DNA of 64,000 bases from Meishania litoralis (GTDB lineage: Bacteria > Bacteroidota > Bacteroidia > Flavobacteriales > Flavobacteriaceae), in NCBI RefSeq assembly GCF_042611095.1, contig NZ_JBHFPV010000005.1, positions 62,001 through 126,000 on the forward strand. The letters are read 5' to 3'. Every line of letters begins with the position of its first letter. The first letter of the stretch is position 1. The notes beneath the pieces were generated by a model. The model had not been told where the DNA came from. It saw nothing but the letters and a program-made list of their open reading frames with translations, and ran no database searches. Shown piece by piece: positions 44,950 through 54,320 of this stretch. The translations under genes were made by a program, and so were the position numbers.

Positions 44950-45516
44950 ATGAAAAATAGACGTTACTACTTTCTAATTTTTGTACTTTCTTTTACCACA
45001 ATTGGCGTTGCCCAAGATTTTGTTCGTTTTGGGGCGAAGGCCGGTTTTAATGCGGCCAAGTTGGGAGGCGATGCCATATATAGCTATGACATAAAACCGG
45101 GGTTCCATTTGGGTGCCGCCCTTGAAATACCAGTTTCCAAAGCACTTTATGTGCAGCCCGAAGCTTTGATTTCATTACAGGGCAGCGGTGGTTATTTTCA
45201 AGACGACCTGAACCTATGGTATTTGAACTTACCGGTAATGGTCAAGTTGAACGTTTTCGATGAGATTTATATCGAGGCCGGTCCACAACTGGGCTTTATG
45301 TTATCTGATAACCTAGAAGGCAACAGCTTTGCCGGCACCCCTGGAATAGATCAAGAATCGAATGGAATGGATATTGGCCTTGGTGTTGGAGCAGGTTATC
45401 GTCTTGATGATAATTTCTATTTTCAGCTCAGGTTCAACGCGGGTATTGTGAACGCAGTAAAAGATATAAGTTCAAAGAACCGGGTCTTTCAGATATCGGC
45501 CATATATTTTCTCTAA
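44950..45516 (+). CDS. PorT-like outer-membrane beta-barrel protein
   Basis: A 188-residue protein with a signal peptide (first ~21 residues, ending TIGVAQ), then a barrel with FGAKAGFNAAKLGGDAIYSY, LGAALEIPVSKALYVQPEAL, NLWYLNLPVMVKLNVFDEIY and EAGPQLGFMLSDN, ending in a hydrophobic strand IYFL. This is the porin/PorT-like group (PF13568). It is paralogous to the next gene, and a terminator follows. Confidence 0.85.
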   Translation: MKNRRYYFLIFVLSFTTIGVAQDFVRFGAKAGFNAAKLGGDAIYSYDIKPGFHLGAALEIPVSKALYVQPEALISLQGSGGYFQDDLNLWYLNLPVMVKLNVFDEIYIEAGPQLGFMLSDNLEGNSFAGTPGIDQESNGMDIGLGVGAGYRLDDNFYFQLRFNAGIVNAVKDISSKNRVFQISAIYFL

Positions 45517-45542
45517 AAGTCTGGATATGCAGGTATATAGTG

Positions 45543-45572
45543 GAGCGGAAGATAGTCTTCCGCTCTTTTATT
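45543..45572 (+). terminator. Terminator of the first barrel gene
   Basis: A perfect 10-pair stem GAGCGGAAGA / TCTTCCGCTC (45543-45552 with 45556-45565), loop TAG, then TTTTATTTT. It lies 26 bp after the stop. Confidence 0.85.
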
Positions 45573-45692
45573 TTCGAGTGTCGCGACCAGTTTCCTTTGA
45601 ACGATTAATTGCAAATTATTGACTGTTGAGCAGCTGGTCTTTGTATCTTTGTATATGAAGAAATTTTCGCACTTAATCTAAATCTTGAACTG

Positions 45693-46271
45693 ATGAACAG
45701 AGCATTTTTTTCCTTCGTTTTTTTCTTGGTCTTGACGATTTCAACCCTGAGTGCGCAGACCGTGATCAAAGGCACATCTTTGGTAGGTAATGGATCGGGA
45801 GACATTTTGTTCGGAGCCAAGGCAGGCCTGGTGGTTTCTGATCTTCGTGGCGATGGTATCGTAGATAATACTCCGCATATCGGTTTTCAAGTGGGTGGTA
45901 TTGCCGAGATTCCGATTGCCGAAGATATTTATCTAGATCCAGAACTTTTGCTTACGCTACAGGGAACAAGGGGTATCGGCGATAACTTGAATCTGTTTTA
46001 TGTCAATATTCCGGTGATGGGCAAGTATCACATCACTGATGAGATTGCGGTTGAACTAGGCCCGCAACTAGGGGTCTTGTTGGGCGGTAATTACGATGAT
46101 TTTAATATAGATGCGAAAACGATCGACGTCGGATTGGGAATCGGTGGCGGATATCGCTTAGATAGCAATATTTACCTTCAACTTCGATTCAATACTGGGT
46201 TTATCAAGGTATTCGAAAATTTGGATACGTATAATATTGCGGCCCAGATCGGAGCTTCTTATTTTTTCTGA
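45693..46271 (+). CDS. PorT-like outer-membrane beta-barrel protein, paralogue
   Basis: The 192-residue sequence parallels its upstream neighbour: FGAKAGLVVSDLRGDGIVDN, GGIAEIPIAEDIYLDPELLL, NLFYVNIPVMGKYHITDEI, ELGPQLGVLLGG and a C-terminal GASYFF strand. The tandem pair probably arose by duplication and has since diverged. A signal peptide covers residues 1-22 (ending TLSAQ). No function can be named beyond outer-membrane barrel. Confidence 0.85.
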   Translation: MNRAFFSFVFFLVLTISTLSAQTVIKGTSLVGNGSGDILFGAKAGLVVSDLRGDGIVDNTPHIGFQVGGIAEIPIAEDIYLDPELLLTLQGTRGIGDNLNLFYVNIPVMGKYHITDEIAVELGPQLGVLLGGNYDDFNIDAKTIDVGLGIGGGYRLDSNIYLQLRFNTGFIKVFENLDTYNIAAQIGASYFF

Positions 46272-46458
46272 ACTTTTGAAAATTACAGGCCCACTTAAAT
46301 GAGTCGTGAACCATTTTTAGGGTTTACGATGAAATATTTGAGATTCAAAAAGCACATATTCGGGTTTCCACAACTTATTTTGGCCTTTTTGCAACAAAAA
46401 TGATGAATTTTTTGACGAAGGATTTAGTTTCGTTGGCATCAAACCAAAACCGACCCTA

Positions 46459-46974
46459 ATGCGTCAAAAAATAGTAATTCTAATTTTCGCTTTCATTGTC
46501 ACCGGAATTTCCGCACAAGAAGGCTTCAAGATCGGTGCTCATGGTGGAATTCCAATAGGGGAATTTAATGACAGGGTAGGCCTTGTAATAGGTGCCGATG
46601 TAGGCTATATGTGGGCTCCCAACAAGATATTCGACCTCGGTATCAAGGCCGGAATTGTACATGGCTTCGGTGAACAGTTCAAAGATGAGATTATATCAAC
46701 GAAATCACCCAGTATACAATTTGCTCCGGTAGCGGCCTCGGTACGTATCTGGCCCATGCGTTCATTTTCGTTCGGAGGCGATATTGGCCAGGCATTTGGC
46801 CTCAGCTCTGGTAATGACGGTGGATTGTACCTTCGACCCCAAATCGGTTTTCAGACAGGGGCGCAATCTGAAATTAACTTTTCATACAGTGTAATACAGC
46901 TTGACAATGAAACCTGGTCAACTGTAACCATGGGTTTTGTATATACCTTTTTATCCGCAAGGCACTTTAGATAG
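46459..46974 (+). CDS. Outer-membrane beta-barrel protein
   Basis: A 171-residue protein with a signal peptide (MRQKIVILIFAFIVTGISAQ) and barrel strands such as FKIGAHGGIPIGEF, IGADVGYMWAPN and TVTMGFVYTFLS. It is more distant from the two upstream barrel proteins, lacking the NLPVM segment. It could be an independent acquisition of the same fold. The aroQ start follows 88 bp later. Confidence 0.8.
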   Translation: MRQKIVILIFAFIVTGISAQEGFKIGAHGGIPIGEFNDRVGLVIGADVGYMWAPNKIFDLGIKAGIVHGFGEQFKDEIISTKSPSIQFAPVAASVRIWPMRSFSFGGDIGQAFGLSSGNDGGLYLRPQIGFQTGAQSEINFSYSVIQLDNETWSTVTMGFVYTFLSARHFR

Positions 46975-47050
46975 TTTTTGATTTTCAAATACCTTTTCAA
47001 GCAAAACCATTGTTTGATACATGTTCGTTGTTCAATGGACAACTATTCGC

Positions 47051-47058
47051 TACATTTA
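47051..47058 (+). promoter_or_regulatory. Putative -7 promoter element of aroQ
   Basis: TACATTTA followed by TGCC, the same variant string as for bshC and pyrG, only 4 bp before the aroQ ATG. Confidence 0.35.
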
Positions 47059-47062
47059 TGCC

Positions 47063-47488
47063 ATGAAACTGATGATTATCAATGGGCCCAACCTCAACTT
47101 ACTAGGAAAACGGGAGCCCGATGTTTACGGCAACCAAACATTTGAAGACTATTTCTCAAAATTAAAGCTAAGATTTGCCGATGTTCATTTGGAATATTAC
47201 CAATCGAACATTGAAGGTGAGATCATCGATAAGATCCAAGAAGTGGGGTTTTCATATGATGGTATCGTTCTCAACGCAGCTTCGTATACCCACACCTCTA
47301 TCGGCATAGGCGATGCGGTAAAGGCCGTTGAGACCCCAGTGGTCGAGGTACACATCTCGAATACGCACAAACGCGAAGACTTTCGCCATGTCTCTTATAT
47401 TTCTTCAGGCGCCAAAGGCGTTATTCTCGGTTTCGGACTCCAGAGTTATGACTTGGCCATTATTAGTTTCTTGAAAAATAACGGATGA
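47063..47488 (+). CDS. aroQ: Type II 3-dehydroquinate dehydratase
   Basis: This 141-residue enzyme converts 3-dehydroquinate to 3-dehydroshikimate in the shikimate pathway. Motifs are MIINGPNLNLLGKREPDVYG (catalytic Tyr near residue 22), NAASYTHTSIGIGDAV (substrate Asn/His region) and VEVHISNTHKREDFRH (catalytic His). The ATG at 47063 gives the family start MKLMIINGPN; the extra 14 codons upstream (from 47021) read through the promoter-like element and are unlikely to be translated. Confidence 0.95.
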   Translation: MKLMIINGPNLNLLGKREPDVYGNQTFEDYFSKLKLRFADVHLEYYQSNIEGEIIDKIQEVGFSYDGIVLNAASYTHTSIGIGDAVKAVETPVVEVHISNTHKREDFRHVSYISSGAKGVILGFGLQSYDLAIISFLKNNG

Positions 47489-47699
47489 TAAAATGCGATA
47501 GGTTGATGCCGATTCTATTTTGAAACACAAATTATTTCCTCCCTAATTAATGATGTTCGGGAAAAAGAAGGTATTCATATGGCTTGGTGAGCTGTTTATT
47601 GTAATGATACGGCCATGGAATAGTACTACAAATAATATCAAACAATAAATCGCTAAAATTCTTGTTCTAAATTGAACGATTTAAATCGGTGCTTGACTT

Positions 47700-48890
47700 A
47701 TGAAAGGATTTTTACTCTTCACTTTTCTCTTTATTTTCGGTGTATTTGGCCATTCACAGATTTCTTATGAGAAAGGATATTTTATAGATAACTTAGATAG
47801 AAAGACAGAATGTCTGATACGAAATTTGGGATGGAAGAATAACCCTAAAGTCTTTGAGTACAAATTAACGGAAGACGGCGAAGTTCTTGAAAAAACCCTT
47901 CATTATGTAAAAGAATTGGGTATTTACAACAAGGTAAAATACAATCGGTTTGTTGTAGACATAGATCGGTCAGGTTCTCTTTTGAGCAATATGGATACTG
48001 AACGAAGAGCGAAGTATACCGAAGAAGAACTTTTTTTAAGGGTATTGGTCGAAGGTGAAGCAAGTTTATACATGTTCGATGATGGAAATTTACGCCGATT
48101 TTTCTATACAGTAGGCCAATCAGAGATCGAGCAGTTAGTATATAAATCTTACAAATCTACCGATTATAAGATCAAAGAAAATAACAAATATAAAAACCAG
48201 CTTTGGGAAGACTTAAAATGTTCGGCCATTCAAATGAGCGACATAAAATTGCTCAATTACAGCAAGAACGAGTTGGTGAGAACTTTTGTAAAATTCAATG
48301 AGTGCAAGAAAGCGGTATTCACGAACTATAATGAAAAACAATCAAATAACAATTTTCACCTGACTATAAGACCTGGCATTAAGACCGCTGCACTCACTCT
48401 TGATAATGGTGTCAATAATAATAGGGATGCCCAATTCGATGCTAAAACGGGAATGAGAATTGGCTTAGAGGCCGAGTATGTCATGCCTTTCAACGGTGGC
48501 AAATGGGCAATAATACTTGAGCCAACCTACCAATACTATGAAGCGGAGAAACAATTGGAAAGATATTATGTTAAGGCCAATTATAAATCCATGGAATTGC
48601 CAATTGGAATAAGGCACTACATGTTTTTGAGCAAAGGATCCAAACTATTTTTAAACGGTTCTTTTGTTCTGGATTTTCCATCAAAAAACTCTTTTTTTGA
48701 TTATGATACGGTATCTGATGTAGACATGAGGTACAGTCCAAATTTGGCCTTAGGTCTTGGTTACAAATCAAATGATAAGATCAGTATTGAGATTAGATTC
48801 TATTCGAATCGAGATGTAACTAAACATTGGCAAACCTCGAAATCGACCTATAAGGCATTCTCCATTATTGCAGGATATTCATTTTTTTGA
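47700..48890 (+). CDS. Exported protein with unknown N-terminal domain and C-terminal beta-barrel
   Basis: A 396-residue protein with a signal peptide (MKGFLLFTFLFIFGVFGHSQ). The N-terminal half (about 20-210) is soluble, with YEKGYFIDNLDRKTECLIRN at its start; I cannot name its family but recall similar proteins in Bacteroidota next to membrane-barrel domains. The C-terminal half (about 220-396) looks like a barrel: HLTIRPGIKTAALTL, MRIGLEAEYVMPF, LELPIGI-type strands and a final IIAGYSFF. It may be a surface receptor. Downstream is the DUF3817 gene on the opposite strand. Confidence 0.75.
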   Translation: MKGFLLFTFLFIFGVFGHSQISYEKGYFIDNLDRKTECLIRNLGWKNNPKVFEYKLTEDGEVLEKTLHYVKELGIYNKVKYNRFVVDIDRSGSLLSNMDTERRAKYTEEELFLRVLVEGEASLYMFDDGNLRRFFYTVGQSEIEQLVYKSYKSTDYKIKENNKYKNQLWEDLKCSAIQMSDIKLLNYSKNELVRTFVKFNECKKAVFTNYNEKQSNNNFHLTIRPGIKTAALTLDNGVNNNRDAQFDAKTGMRIGLEAEYVMPFNGGKWAIILEPTYQYYEAEKQLERYYVKANYKSMELPIGIRHYMFLSKGSKLFLNGSFVLDFPSKNSFFDYDTVSDVDMRYSPNLALGLGYKSNDKISIEIRFYSNRDVTKHWQTSKSTYKAFSIIAGYSFF

Positions 48891-49027
48891 TGGATATTCT
48901 TAGGGGTAGGTCTTCAGGTTTCCTTCCTTTATATTATACAATCATCAAAGTACGAGGTAGGTATTTTGATTTGTGTTGTATACGCTAATCAACAAATTCA
49001 AAATATACAGGGATACGATTCTGGCAT

Positions 49028-49312
49028 TTATGATTTGAGTGGTTCAAGATATCTTCTGTCCACGTAGAAAGTGCCAAAGGGTAACAACGACGCAATAATC
49101 AAAACGGCCAGTCTTTTGATATTCCATTTTTTTTCCATCCAAAACACAATAGCCAAAATGATATAGGCAATGAACAGAAATCCGTGTGCGTAGCCTATAT
49201 ATTTGTTAGGTTCGGGAATTTCGGCAAGATACTTCAAGGGCATGCTCACCGCGAAAAGAGCGAGATAAGAAATTCCTTCAAGCACTGCTGTAATTCTGAA
49301 AGATGTTAGCAT
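49028..49312 (-). CDS. DUF3817 membrane protein
   Basis: A 94-residue protein with three membrane helices: FRITAVLEGISYLALFAVSM, the HGFLFIAYIILAIVFWMEKK segment, and LAVLIIASLLPFGTFYVDRR. This matches DUF3817, whose members are small integral membrane proteins of unknown function, sometimes near membrane redox or transport genes. It stands alone upstream of lpdA's 3' end on the same strand, separated by 92 bp from the lpdA stop side. No terminator seen. Confidence 0.82.
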   Translation of the reverse strand: MLTSFRITAVLEGISYLALFAVSMPLKYLAEIPEPNKYIGYAHGFLFIAYIILAIVFWMEKKWNIKRLAVLIIASLLPFGTFYVDRRYLEPLKS

Positions 49313-49404
49313 ATTTTTATCTCTTGTGCGTGTGTTGTAAGGCTGAGTGCCAATTATCTCACTTGCGGCGCCTAACTACCGGCAAAGGCAGGGTCGACCT
49401 GATT

Positions 49405-50796
49405 TTATAGATGAATGACTTCATCGTACGCGGCAGCCACCGCTTCCATGACCGCTTCGCTCATAGTAGGGTGGGGGTGTACGGCCTTTAGAACCTCATG
49501 CCCCGTTGTTTCCAATTTGCGAGCTACGACCGCTTCGGCGATCATATCCGTAACTCCAGCGCCGATCATATGGCAACCTAACCACTCGCCGTATTTGGCA
49601 TCGAAGATTACTTTTACGAAACCGTCTGAATTGCCCGATGCCTTTGCCTTGCCACTTGCCGAAAACGGAAACTTGCCAACTTTGATGTCAAAACCTTTTT
49701 CCTTGGCCTGTTTTTCGGTTAGCCCCACCGATGCAATTTCAGGCATACAATAGGTGCATCCAGGAATATTGCCGTAATCAAGTGCCTCTACGTGCATTCC
49801 GGCAATTTTTTCAACACAAAGAATACCCTCGGCAGAGGCTACATGAGCCAAGGCCTGGCCGGGAGTTACATCGCCAATGGCGTAATAGCCGGGTATATTG
49901 GTCTGATAGAAATCATTGACCAAAATCTTATCCCTATCGGTGGTAATGCCAACATTCTCAAGTCCTATGTTCTCGATATTCGATTTAATACCGACGGCAG
50001 AAAGAAGGATATCGGCTTCCAATACTTCTTCGCCCTTGGAGGTTTTGACCGTGGCTTTGACGCCTTCACCAGAGGTGTCTACTTTTGTAACCTCTGAAGA
50101 GGTCATAATTTTTACACCTGCTTTTTTAAAGCTGCGCTCCAATTGTTTTGAAACATCTTCATCTTCAACAGGCACAATATTCGGAAGATATTCGACCACC
50201 GTTACCTCGGTACCCATCGAATTGTAGAAATAGGCAAATTCGATACCGATCGCACCACTGCCCACAACTACCATTTTCTTGGGTTGTTCATCCAATGTCA
50301 TAGCTTCGCGGTATCCGATTATCTTTTTGCCATCTTGGGGCAAACTTGGCAATTCACGGCTTCGCGCACCAGTTGCAATGATTATGTGGTCGGCACTATA
50401 TTCGGTTTCTTTTCCATCTTTATCTTTGACCGATAGTTTCTTTCCTGGTTTTAGGGTTCCAAATCCATTTATAACTTCGATCTTGTTCTTTTTCATGAGA
50501 AATTGAACGCCTTTGCTCATACCATCGGCCACGCCTCTACTTCTTTTGATTACGGCCCCGAAATCTTTGTCAACGCCCTCAGCTTTTAGGCCGTAGTCGC
50601 CTGCATGTTGAAGGTATTCGAATACCTGTGCCGATTTGAGCAATGCTTTTGTAGGTATACACCCCCAATTCAAACAGACCCCGCCAAGGTTTTCTTTCTC
50701 TACGATCGCGGTCTTAAATCCCAATTGCGAGGCCCTGATGGCAGTAACATACCCCCCTGGGCCACTGCCCAAAACAATTACATCAAATTTGCTCAT
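49405..50796 (-). CDS. lpdA: Dihydrolipoyl dehydrogenase
   Basis: The E3 component of 2-oxoacid dehydrogenase complexes, reoxidising dihydrolipoamide with NAD. The 463-residue protein has the FAD motif IVLGSGPGGYVTAIRASQLG, the redox disulfide in GGVCLNWGCIPTKALL (C41, C46), the NAD motif VVGSGAIGIEFAYFY, and the C-terminal HPHPTMSEAVMEA with the catalytic His-Glu pair. The E1 and E2 genes are not in the window, so the complex is encoded elsewhere. It diverges from nothing nearby; upstream is the msrB terminator. Confidence 0.96.
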   Translation of the reverse strand: MSKFDVIVLGSGPGGYVTAIRASQLGFKTAIVEKENLGGVCLNWGCIPTKALLKSAQVFEYLQHAGDYGLKAEGVDKDFGAVIKRSRGVADGMSKGVQFLMKKNKIEVINGFGTLKPGKKLSVKDKDGKETEYSADHIIIATGARSRELPSLPQDGKKIIGYREAMTLDEQPKKMVVVGSGAIGIEFAYFYNSMGTEVTVVEYLPNIVPVEDEDVSKQLERSFKKAGVKIMTSSEVTKVDTSGEGVKATVKTSKGEEVLEADILLSAVGIKSNIENIGLENVGITTDRDKILVNDFYQTNIPGYYAIGDVTPGQALAHVASAEGILCVEKIAGMHVEALDYGNIPGCTYCMPEIASVGLTEKQAKEKGFDIKVGKFPFSASGKAKASGNSDGFVKVIFDAKYGEWLGCHMIGAGVTDMIAEAVVARKLETTGHEVLKAVHPHPTMSEAVMEAVAAAYDEVIHL

Positions 50797-50881
50797 AACG
50801 CTAGTTTTTCAATTTTACTCCCGATAGATATCTGAAGCGGTGCAAAAGTACAAAAGCAAAATAATATCCCGGTGGCCGACA

Positions 50882-50926
50882 GTACCAAAAAAACAAATTC
50901 CAACCCCGTTTTCACGGAATTGGAAT
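50882..50926 (-). terminator. Terminator of msrB
   Basis: On the minus strand, 50926-50914 pairs with 50909-50897 to give a 13-pair stem (two G.T), loop GAAA, followed by a T-rich tail TTGTTTTTTT. It starts 24 bp after the msrB stop. Confidence 0.85.
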
Positions 50927-50949
50927 CAATAGTTAATTACTTAAACCGT

Positions 50950-51450
50950 TTACATCGCTGGAACAAATTTCAGCGCGGCACCATTGATACAATGTCTTTT
51001 GCCGGTTGTTTGCCGCGGACCGTCATCAAAGACATGGCCAAGGTGGCCGCCACAAACGGCGCAATGCTCTTCTGTACGTTTATATCCGATCTTGTAATCT
51101 ACATCATAGGCAACATTGCCAGAGATCTCTCGGTCAAAACTGGGCCACCCGGTACCTGAATCGAACTTGTGCTCACTTTTGAAAAGTTCGGTGCCGCAAC
51201 CTGCACAAACATATACACCTTTGGCCTTATTGCCAAGGAGTTCACTACTTCCCGGATTTTCGGTGCCAGCCTTTCTTAGAATGTAAAACTGCATATCGGT
51301 CAACTCTTGCTTCCATTCGGCTTCGGTCTTGCTTACCTTAAAAGTTTCGTTTTCTGAAGCTTCGGAGGCTACGGTCGATTTTTTCTCTTGTGAAAGGCCG
51401 TTGCAACTTGTCAAGACCAAGGCTAAGGTTATCCACAGAATTTTATTCAT
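50950..51450 (-). CDS. msrB: Peptide-methionine (R)-S-oxide reductase lipoprotein
   Basis: MsrB reduces methionine-R-sulfoxide in oxidised proteins. Zinc-binding CxxC pairs are in VCAGCGTELF and CAVCGGHLGHVF, and the catalytic Cys is in RHCINGAALKF. I place the start at the ATG at 51450, giving MNKILWITLALVLTSCNG, a lipoprotein signal (166 residues); an ATG two codons upstream is possible. The longer frame to 51504 adds an N-terminus unlike a signal. It therefore repairs proteins outside the cytoplasm. A strong terminator follows. Confidence 0.93.
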   Translation of the reverse strand: MNKILWITLALVLTSCNGLSQEKKSTVASEASENETFKVSKTEAEWKQELTDMQFYILRKAGTENPGSSELLGNKAKGVYVCAGCGTELFKSEHKFDSGTGWPSFDREISGNVAYDVDYKIGYKRTEEHCAVCGGHLGHVFDDGPRQTTGKRHCINGAALKFVPAM

Positions 51451-51561
51451 ATCCATTTTTATTGTTTTATCCGATTCGTCGTGAACAGTTGTTGTTCCTT
51501 TCAAATTTATGATGTAATGATTAAATTTTAAAACGCATTAGTAATTATCCTTTGAAATAAG

Positions 51562-51597
51562 AAAGCCCCCTCGAATAAGTGATTTGAGGGGGCTTTT
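51562..51597 (-). terminator. Terminator of the collagen-like lipoprotein gene
   Basis: An 11-pair stem AAAGCCCCCTC / GAGGGGGCTTT (51562-51572 with 51586-51596). The minus-strand side is followed by TTTCTTATTTC. It is 19 bp after the lipoprotein gene stop and separates it from msrB. Confidence 0.78.
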
Positions 51598-51615
51598 GCC
51601 TAATATTTGGAAAGT

Positions 51616-52185
51616 TTAGTTCAAGCTGAATTTTTGAACATCATTTTCCTTGATGTTCAACATGCCCATAATACCTTCGATGTTCGACTTGTCGATTTTC
51701 GAACTAGATAGGGTTTCGGCCGGTATCACGGCAATGCGAAAAATTTGATTATCTGTATCGCCCGCCTGCAAAGTGCCCAGATCAAAGTCTGATTCCAGAA
51801 AAATACTAACATCGAAAAAAGTATGGTCGTAGTTGTATTGCAACAGACCTTGATCCAATATTCGGGTCTGGGGCAATAACCTCCAGATATCTACGGGATC
51901 GCCATTGCCGTCTTCGGTCTGGTCCCATAAGATATAGACCAATACAATGTCGGTCTCGAATACCTCAATGTTTTGTGGAAACTCAAAGAAAATCGAGTAA
52001 TCGTTGTCTAAGGTAAAGTCACCTTCGATGTCCATGACTTTGCTCAATTCGGCATCAAGGCCATCAAGGCCGTCCCTTCCATCAAGACCGTCAAGCCCAT
52101 CAAACCCCGGAGGCCCCTGAGGGCCCTCACATGCCATAAAAAATAAGGCCATAAATGCTGCGAATACTACTGTGATTTTTTTCAT
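51616..52185 (-). CDS. Lipoprotein with a short collagen-like Gly-X-Y stalk
   Basis: A 189-residue protein: lipoprotein signal ending FFMAC (Cys19), then at once about eight Gly-X-Y triplets (EGPQGPPGFDGLDGLDGRDG and on), then a 140-residue globular domain rich in beta strands and acidic residues (FTLDNDYSIFFEFPQNIEVF, FRIAVIPAETL). The collagen-like run is too short for a long triple helix but may act as a trimerising spacer that lifts the head off the outer membrane. No domain family recognised in the head. Such lipoproteins recur in Bacteroidota. Confidence 0.85.
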   Translation of the reverse strand: MKKITVVFAAFMALFFMACEGPQGPPGFDGLDGLDGRDGLDGLDAELSKVMDIEGDFTLDNDYSIFFEFPQNIEVFETDIVLVYILWDQTEDGNGDPVDIWRLLPQTRILDQGLLQYNYDHTFFDVSIFLESDFDLGTLQAGDTDNQIFRIAVIPAETLSSSKIDKSNIEGIMGMLNIKENDVQKFSLN

Positions 52186-52375
52186 AATTCTAAAGTTTAA
52201 GTAAATGAAATAATGGTGATGTCAGTGTCTTGGTTTTGGTTCATTCAAAAAGCGTTCCAAAAAACAAACGAACGGCGCAAACGTTGTAGTTTATCGATAT
52301 TCGAATTATCATAGGACCTTTGAATTTGTTTGATATTATTTCCCTATTTTTAACAAAACCATCAAACCGTAAACC

Positions 52376-54313
52376 ATGCTAAGACAACAACGCGTTGTTA
52401 TTGAAAATATTAGGCCCCAAATCGAATGTGGTACTTTTTTTATCAAACGTACGGTAGGTGAAAAAGTTACGGTGAACGCCGATGTATTGGGTGATGGTCA
52501 TGATATCATACAATGTGAGGTGCTTTTCAGGCATGAAGATGAAAAGGTATTTGAAAGTGTTCGAATGTTGCACGAGGGCAACGATGCCCATACCGCGTCT
52601 TTTCATGTCACAAAACAAGGGTTTTATCATTATAGAATACAAGGTTGGGTCGACAATGCCCTGAATTGGCAGCACGGCATAAAAGCCAAGCTAAAAGATG
52701 GCCAACATGTCAAGAGCGAGTTGTTGGATGGCGTTCAGTACCTAAATTTTTTGACCAAGAAAGTGCCGGCCAAAACCAAGGAGCGAATCAAAGAATGGCC
52801 GGCTATTTTTCAGGATGATTCAAAATATGAAGAGGCGATTGCGATGGCAACTTCCGATGATCTACATCACCTGTTTACTGAATATCCGCAAAGGTTTTTG
52901 GCGAACGTCAGTAAGACCCTTGAGGTGTATGTAGACCGAAAAAAAGCGAATTTTAGTACATGGTACGAATTTTTTCCGCGTTCATCATCCCCTGAACCTA
53001 ATAAACATGGAACTTTCAAGGATTGTGAACGCCTATTGCCAAGAATTGCACGAATGGGGTTTGATACCCTATATTTTCCGCCCATCCATCCAATCGGAGA
53101 GAAAAACAGAAAGGGCAAGAACAATACGACCCATGCCGAAGAAGGTGATTCGGGCGTGCCATGGGCGATAGGTTCCAAACTAGGCGGACATAAGTCTATC
53201 CATCCTGAACTAGGTACGGAAAAAGACTTTAAACAATTGGTGAAGAAAGCAAAAGCCGAAGGAATCGAGGTCGCAATGGATCTAGCTTTTCAAGCTGCAC
53301 CAGATCACCCGTATATTACGGAACATCCCGAATGGTTTCGGAAAAGACCTGACGGCACCATACAATACGCCGAGAACCCCCCGAAAAAGTATCAGGACAT
53401 AGTCAACTTCCATTTTGAATCCGATGCATATAAGCCACTTTGGGAGGAACTTTTGAACGTTACCTTACATTGGGTCAGCTGCGGTGTAAGTATTTTTAGG
53501 GTAGACAATCCGCATACAAAACCGTATTATTTTTGGAATTGGTTGATCTCTGAGGTAAAAAAGAAACATCCTGACGTACTCTTTTTGGCCGAGGCTTTTT
53601 CACGCCCCAAGGTTATGCAACAATTGGCCAAACAGGGTTTTTCACAGTCATATACCTATTTTACCTGGCGGGTCATGAAACATGAGCTTATCGATTATAT
53701 GACCGAGCTGACACAAAGTGAAATGCGCGAGTATTACCGACCTAATTTTTGGCCCAATACACCCGATATCAACCCTTATCATTTGCAAGGGGCCAATGAG
53801 GCCATGCATATTTTACGCTATGCACTTGCCGCGACCCTTTGCGGAAATATAGGGTTGTACGGCCCCGTATTCGAATATATGGTCAGTGATGCCCTGCCCG
53901 GAAAAGAAGAGTATCTGAACTCTGAGAAATACGAAATCCGTCATTGGGATTGGACCGTGGAAAACAAATTGACGCACGTGATCACGAAACTGAACGCCGC
54001 CCGGAAAAATCATAGGTCATTGCAGCAAACCAACAACATTCGTTTTTGCACGATTGAAAACGACAGATTAATAGCGTTCTATAAATGGAGCGACGATAAA
54101 ACAGATGAGACCCTGATCATTGTTAGTTTAGACAACCATTATTCGCAAAGGGGCATGGTGCAACTTCCGCTGAACGAAATGGGCTTGGAGCACGGTCGAT
54201 CTATTGAGGTACATGACACGATTACCAACAATAGTTACATTTGGAGCGCTGAATGGAATTTTGTTGAACTGCACCCCGCGCTTCCTTTTCATTTGTTCCA
54301 TATAAAAAAATAG
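52376..54313 (+). CDS. glgE: Alpha-1,4-glucan:maltose-1-phosphate maltosyltransferase
   Basis: GlgE extends alpha-1,4-glucan with maltose from maltose-1-phosphate. The 645-residue GH13 protein has an N-terminal beta domain, the TIM barrel, and a C-terminal beta domain. The nucleophile D377 is in FRVDNPHTKP and the acid/base E406 in FLAEAFSRP; the 29-residue spacing equals that recalled for Streptomyces GlgE (D394/E423). AGxxWKxRF-like EFFPRSSSPEPNKHGTFKDC near residue 200 also fits. It heads the glycan operon; the gap to the next gene is 7 bp. Confidence 0.93.
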   Translation: MLRQQRVVIENIRPQIECGTFFIKRTVGEKVTVNADVLGDGHDIIQCEVLFRHEDEKVFESVRMLHEGNDAHTASFHVTKQGFYHYRIQGWVDNALNWQHGIKAKLKDGQHVKSELLDGVQYLNFLTKKVPAKTKERIKEWPAIFQDDSKYEEAIAMATSDDLHHLFTEYPQRFLANVSKTLEVYVDRKKANFSTWYEFFPRSSSPEPNKHGTFKDCERLLPRIARMGFDTLYFPPIHPIGEKNRKGKNNTTHAEEGDSGVPWAIGSKLGGHKSIHPELGTEKDFKQLVKKAKAEGIEVAMDLAFQAAPDHPYITEHPEWFRKRPDGTIQYAENPPKKYQDIVNFHFESDAYKPLWEELLNVTLHWVSCGVSIFRVDNPHTKPYYFWNWLISEVKKKHPDVLFLAEAFSRPKVMQQLAKQGFSQSYTYFTWRVMKHELIDYMTELTQSEMREYYRPNFWPNTPDINPYHLQGANEAMHILRYALAATLCGNIGLYGPVFEYMVSDALPGKEEYLNSEKYEIRHWDWTVENKLTHVITKLNAARKNHRSLQQTNNIRFCTIENDRLIAFYKWSDDKTDETLIIVSLDNHYSQRGMVQLPLNEMGLEHGRSIEVHDTITNNSYIWSAEWNFVELHPALPFHLFHIKK

Positions 54314-54320
54314 AATTATT

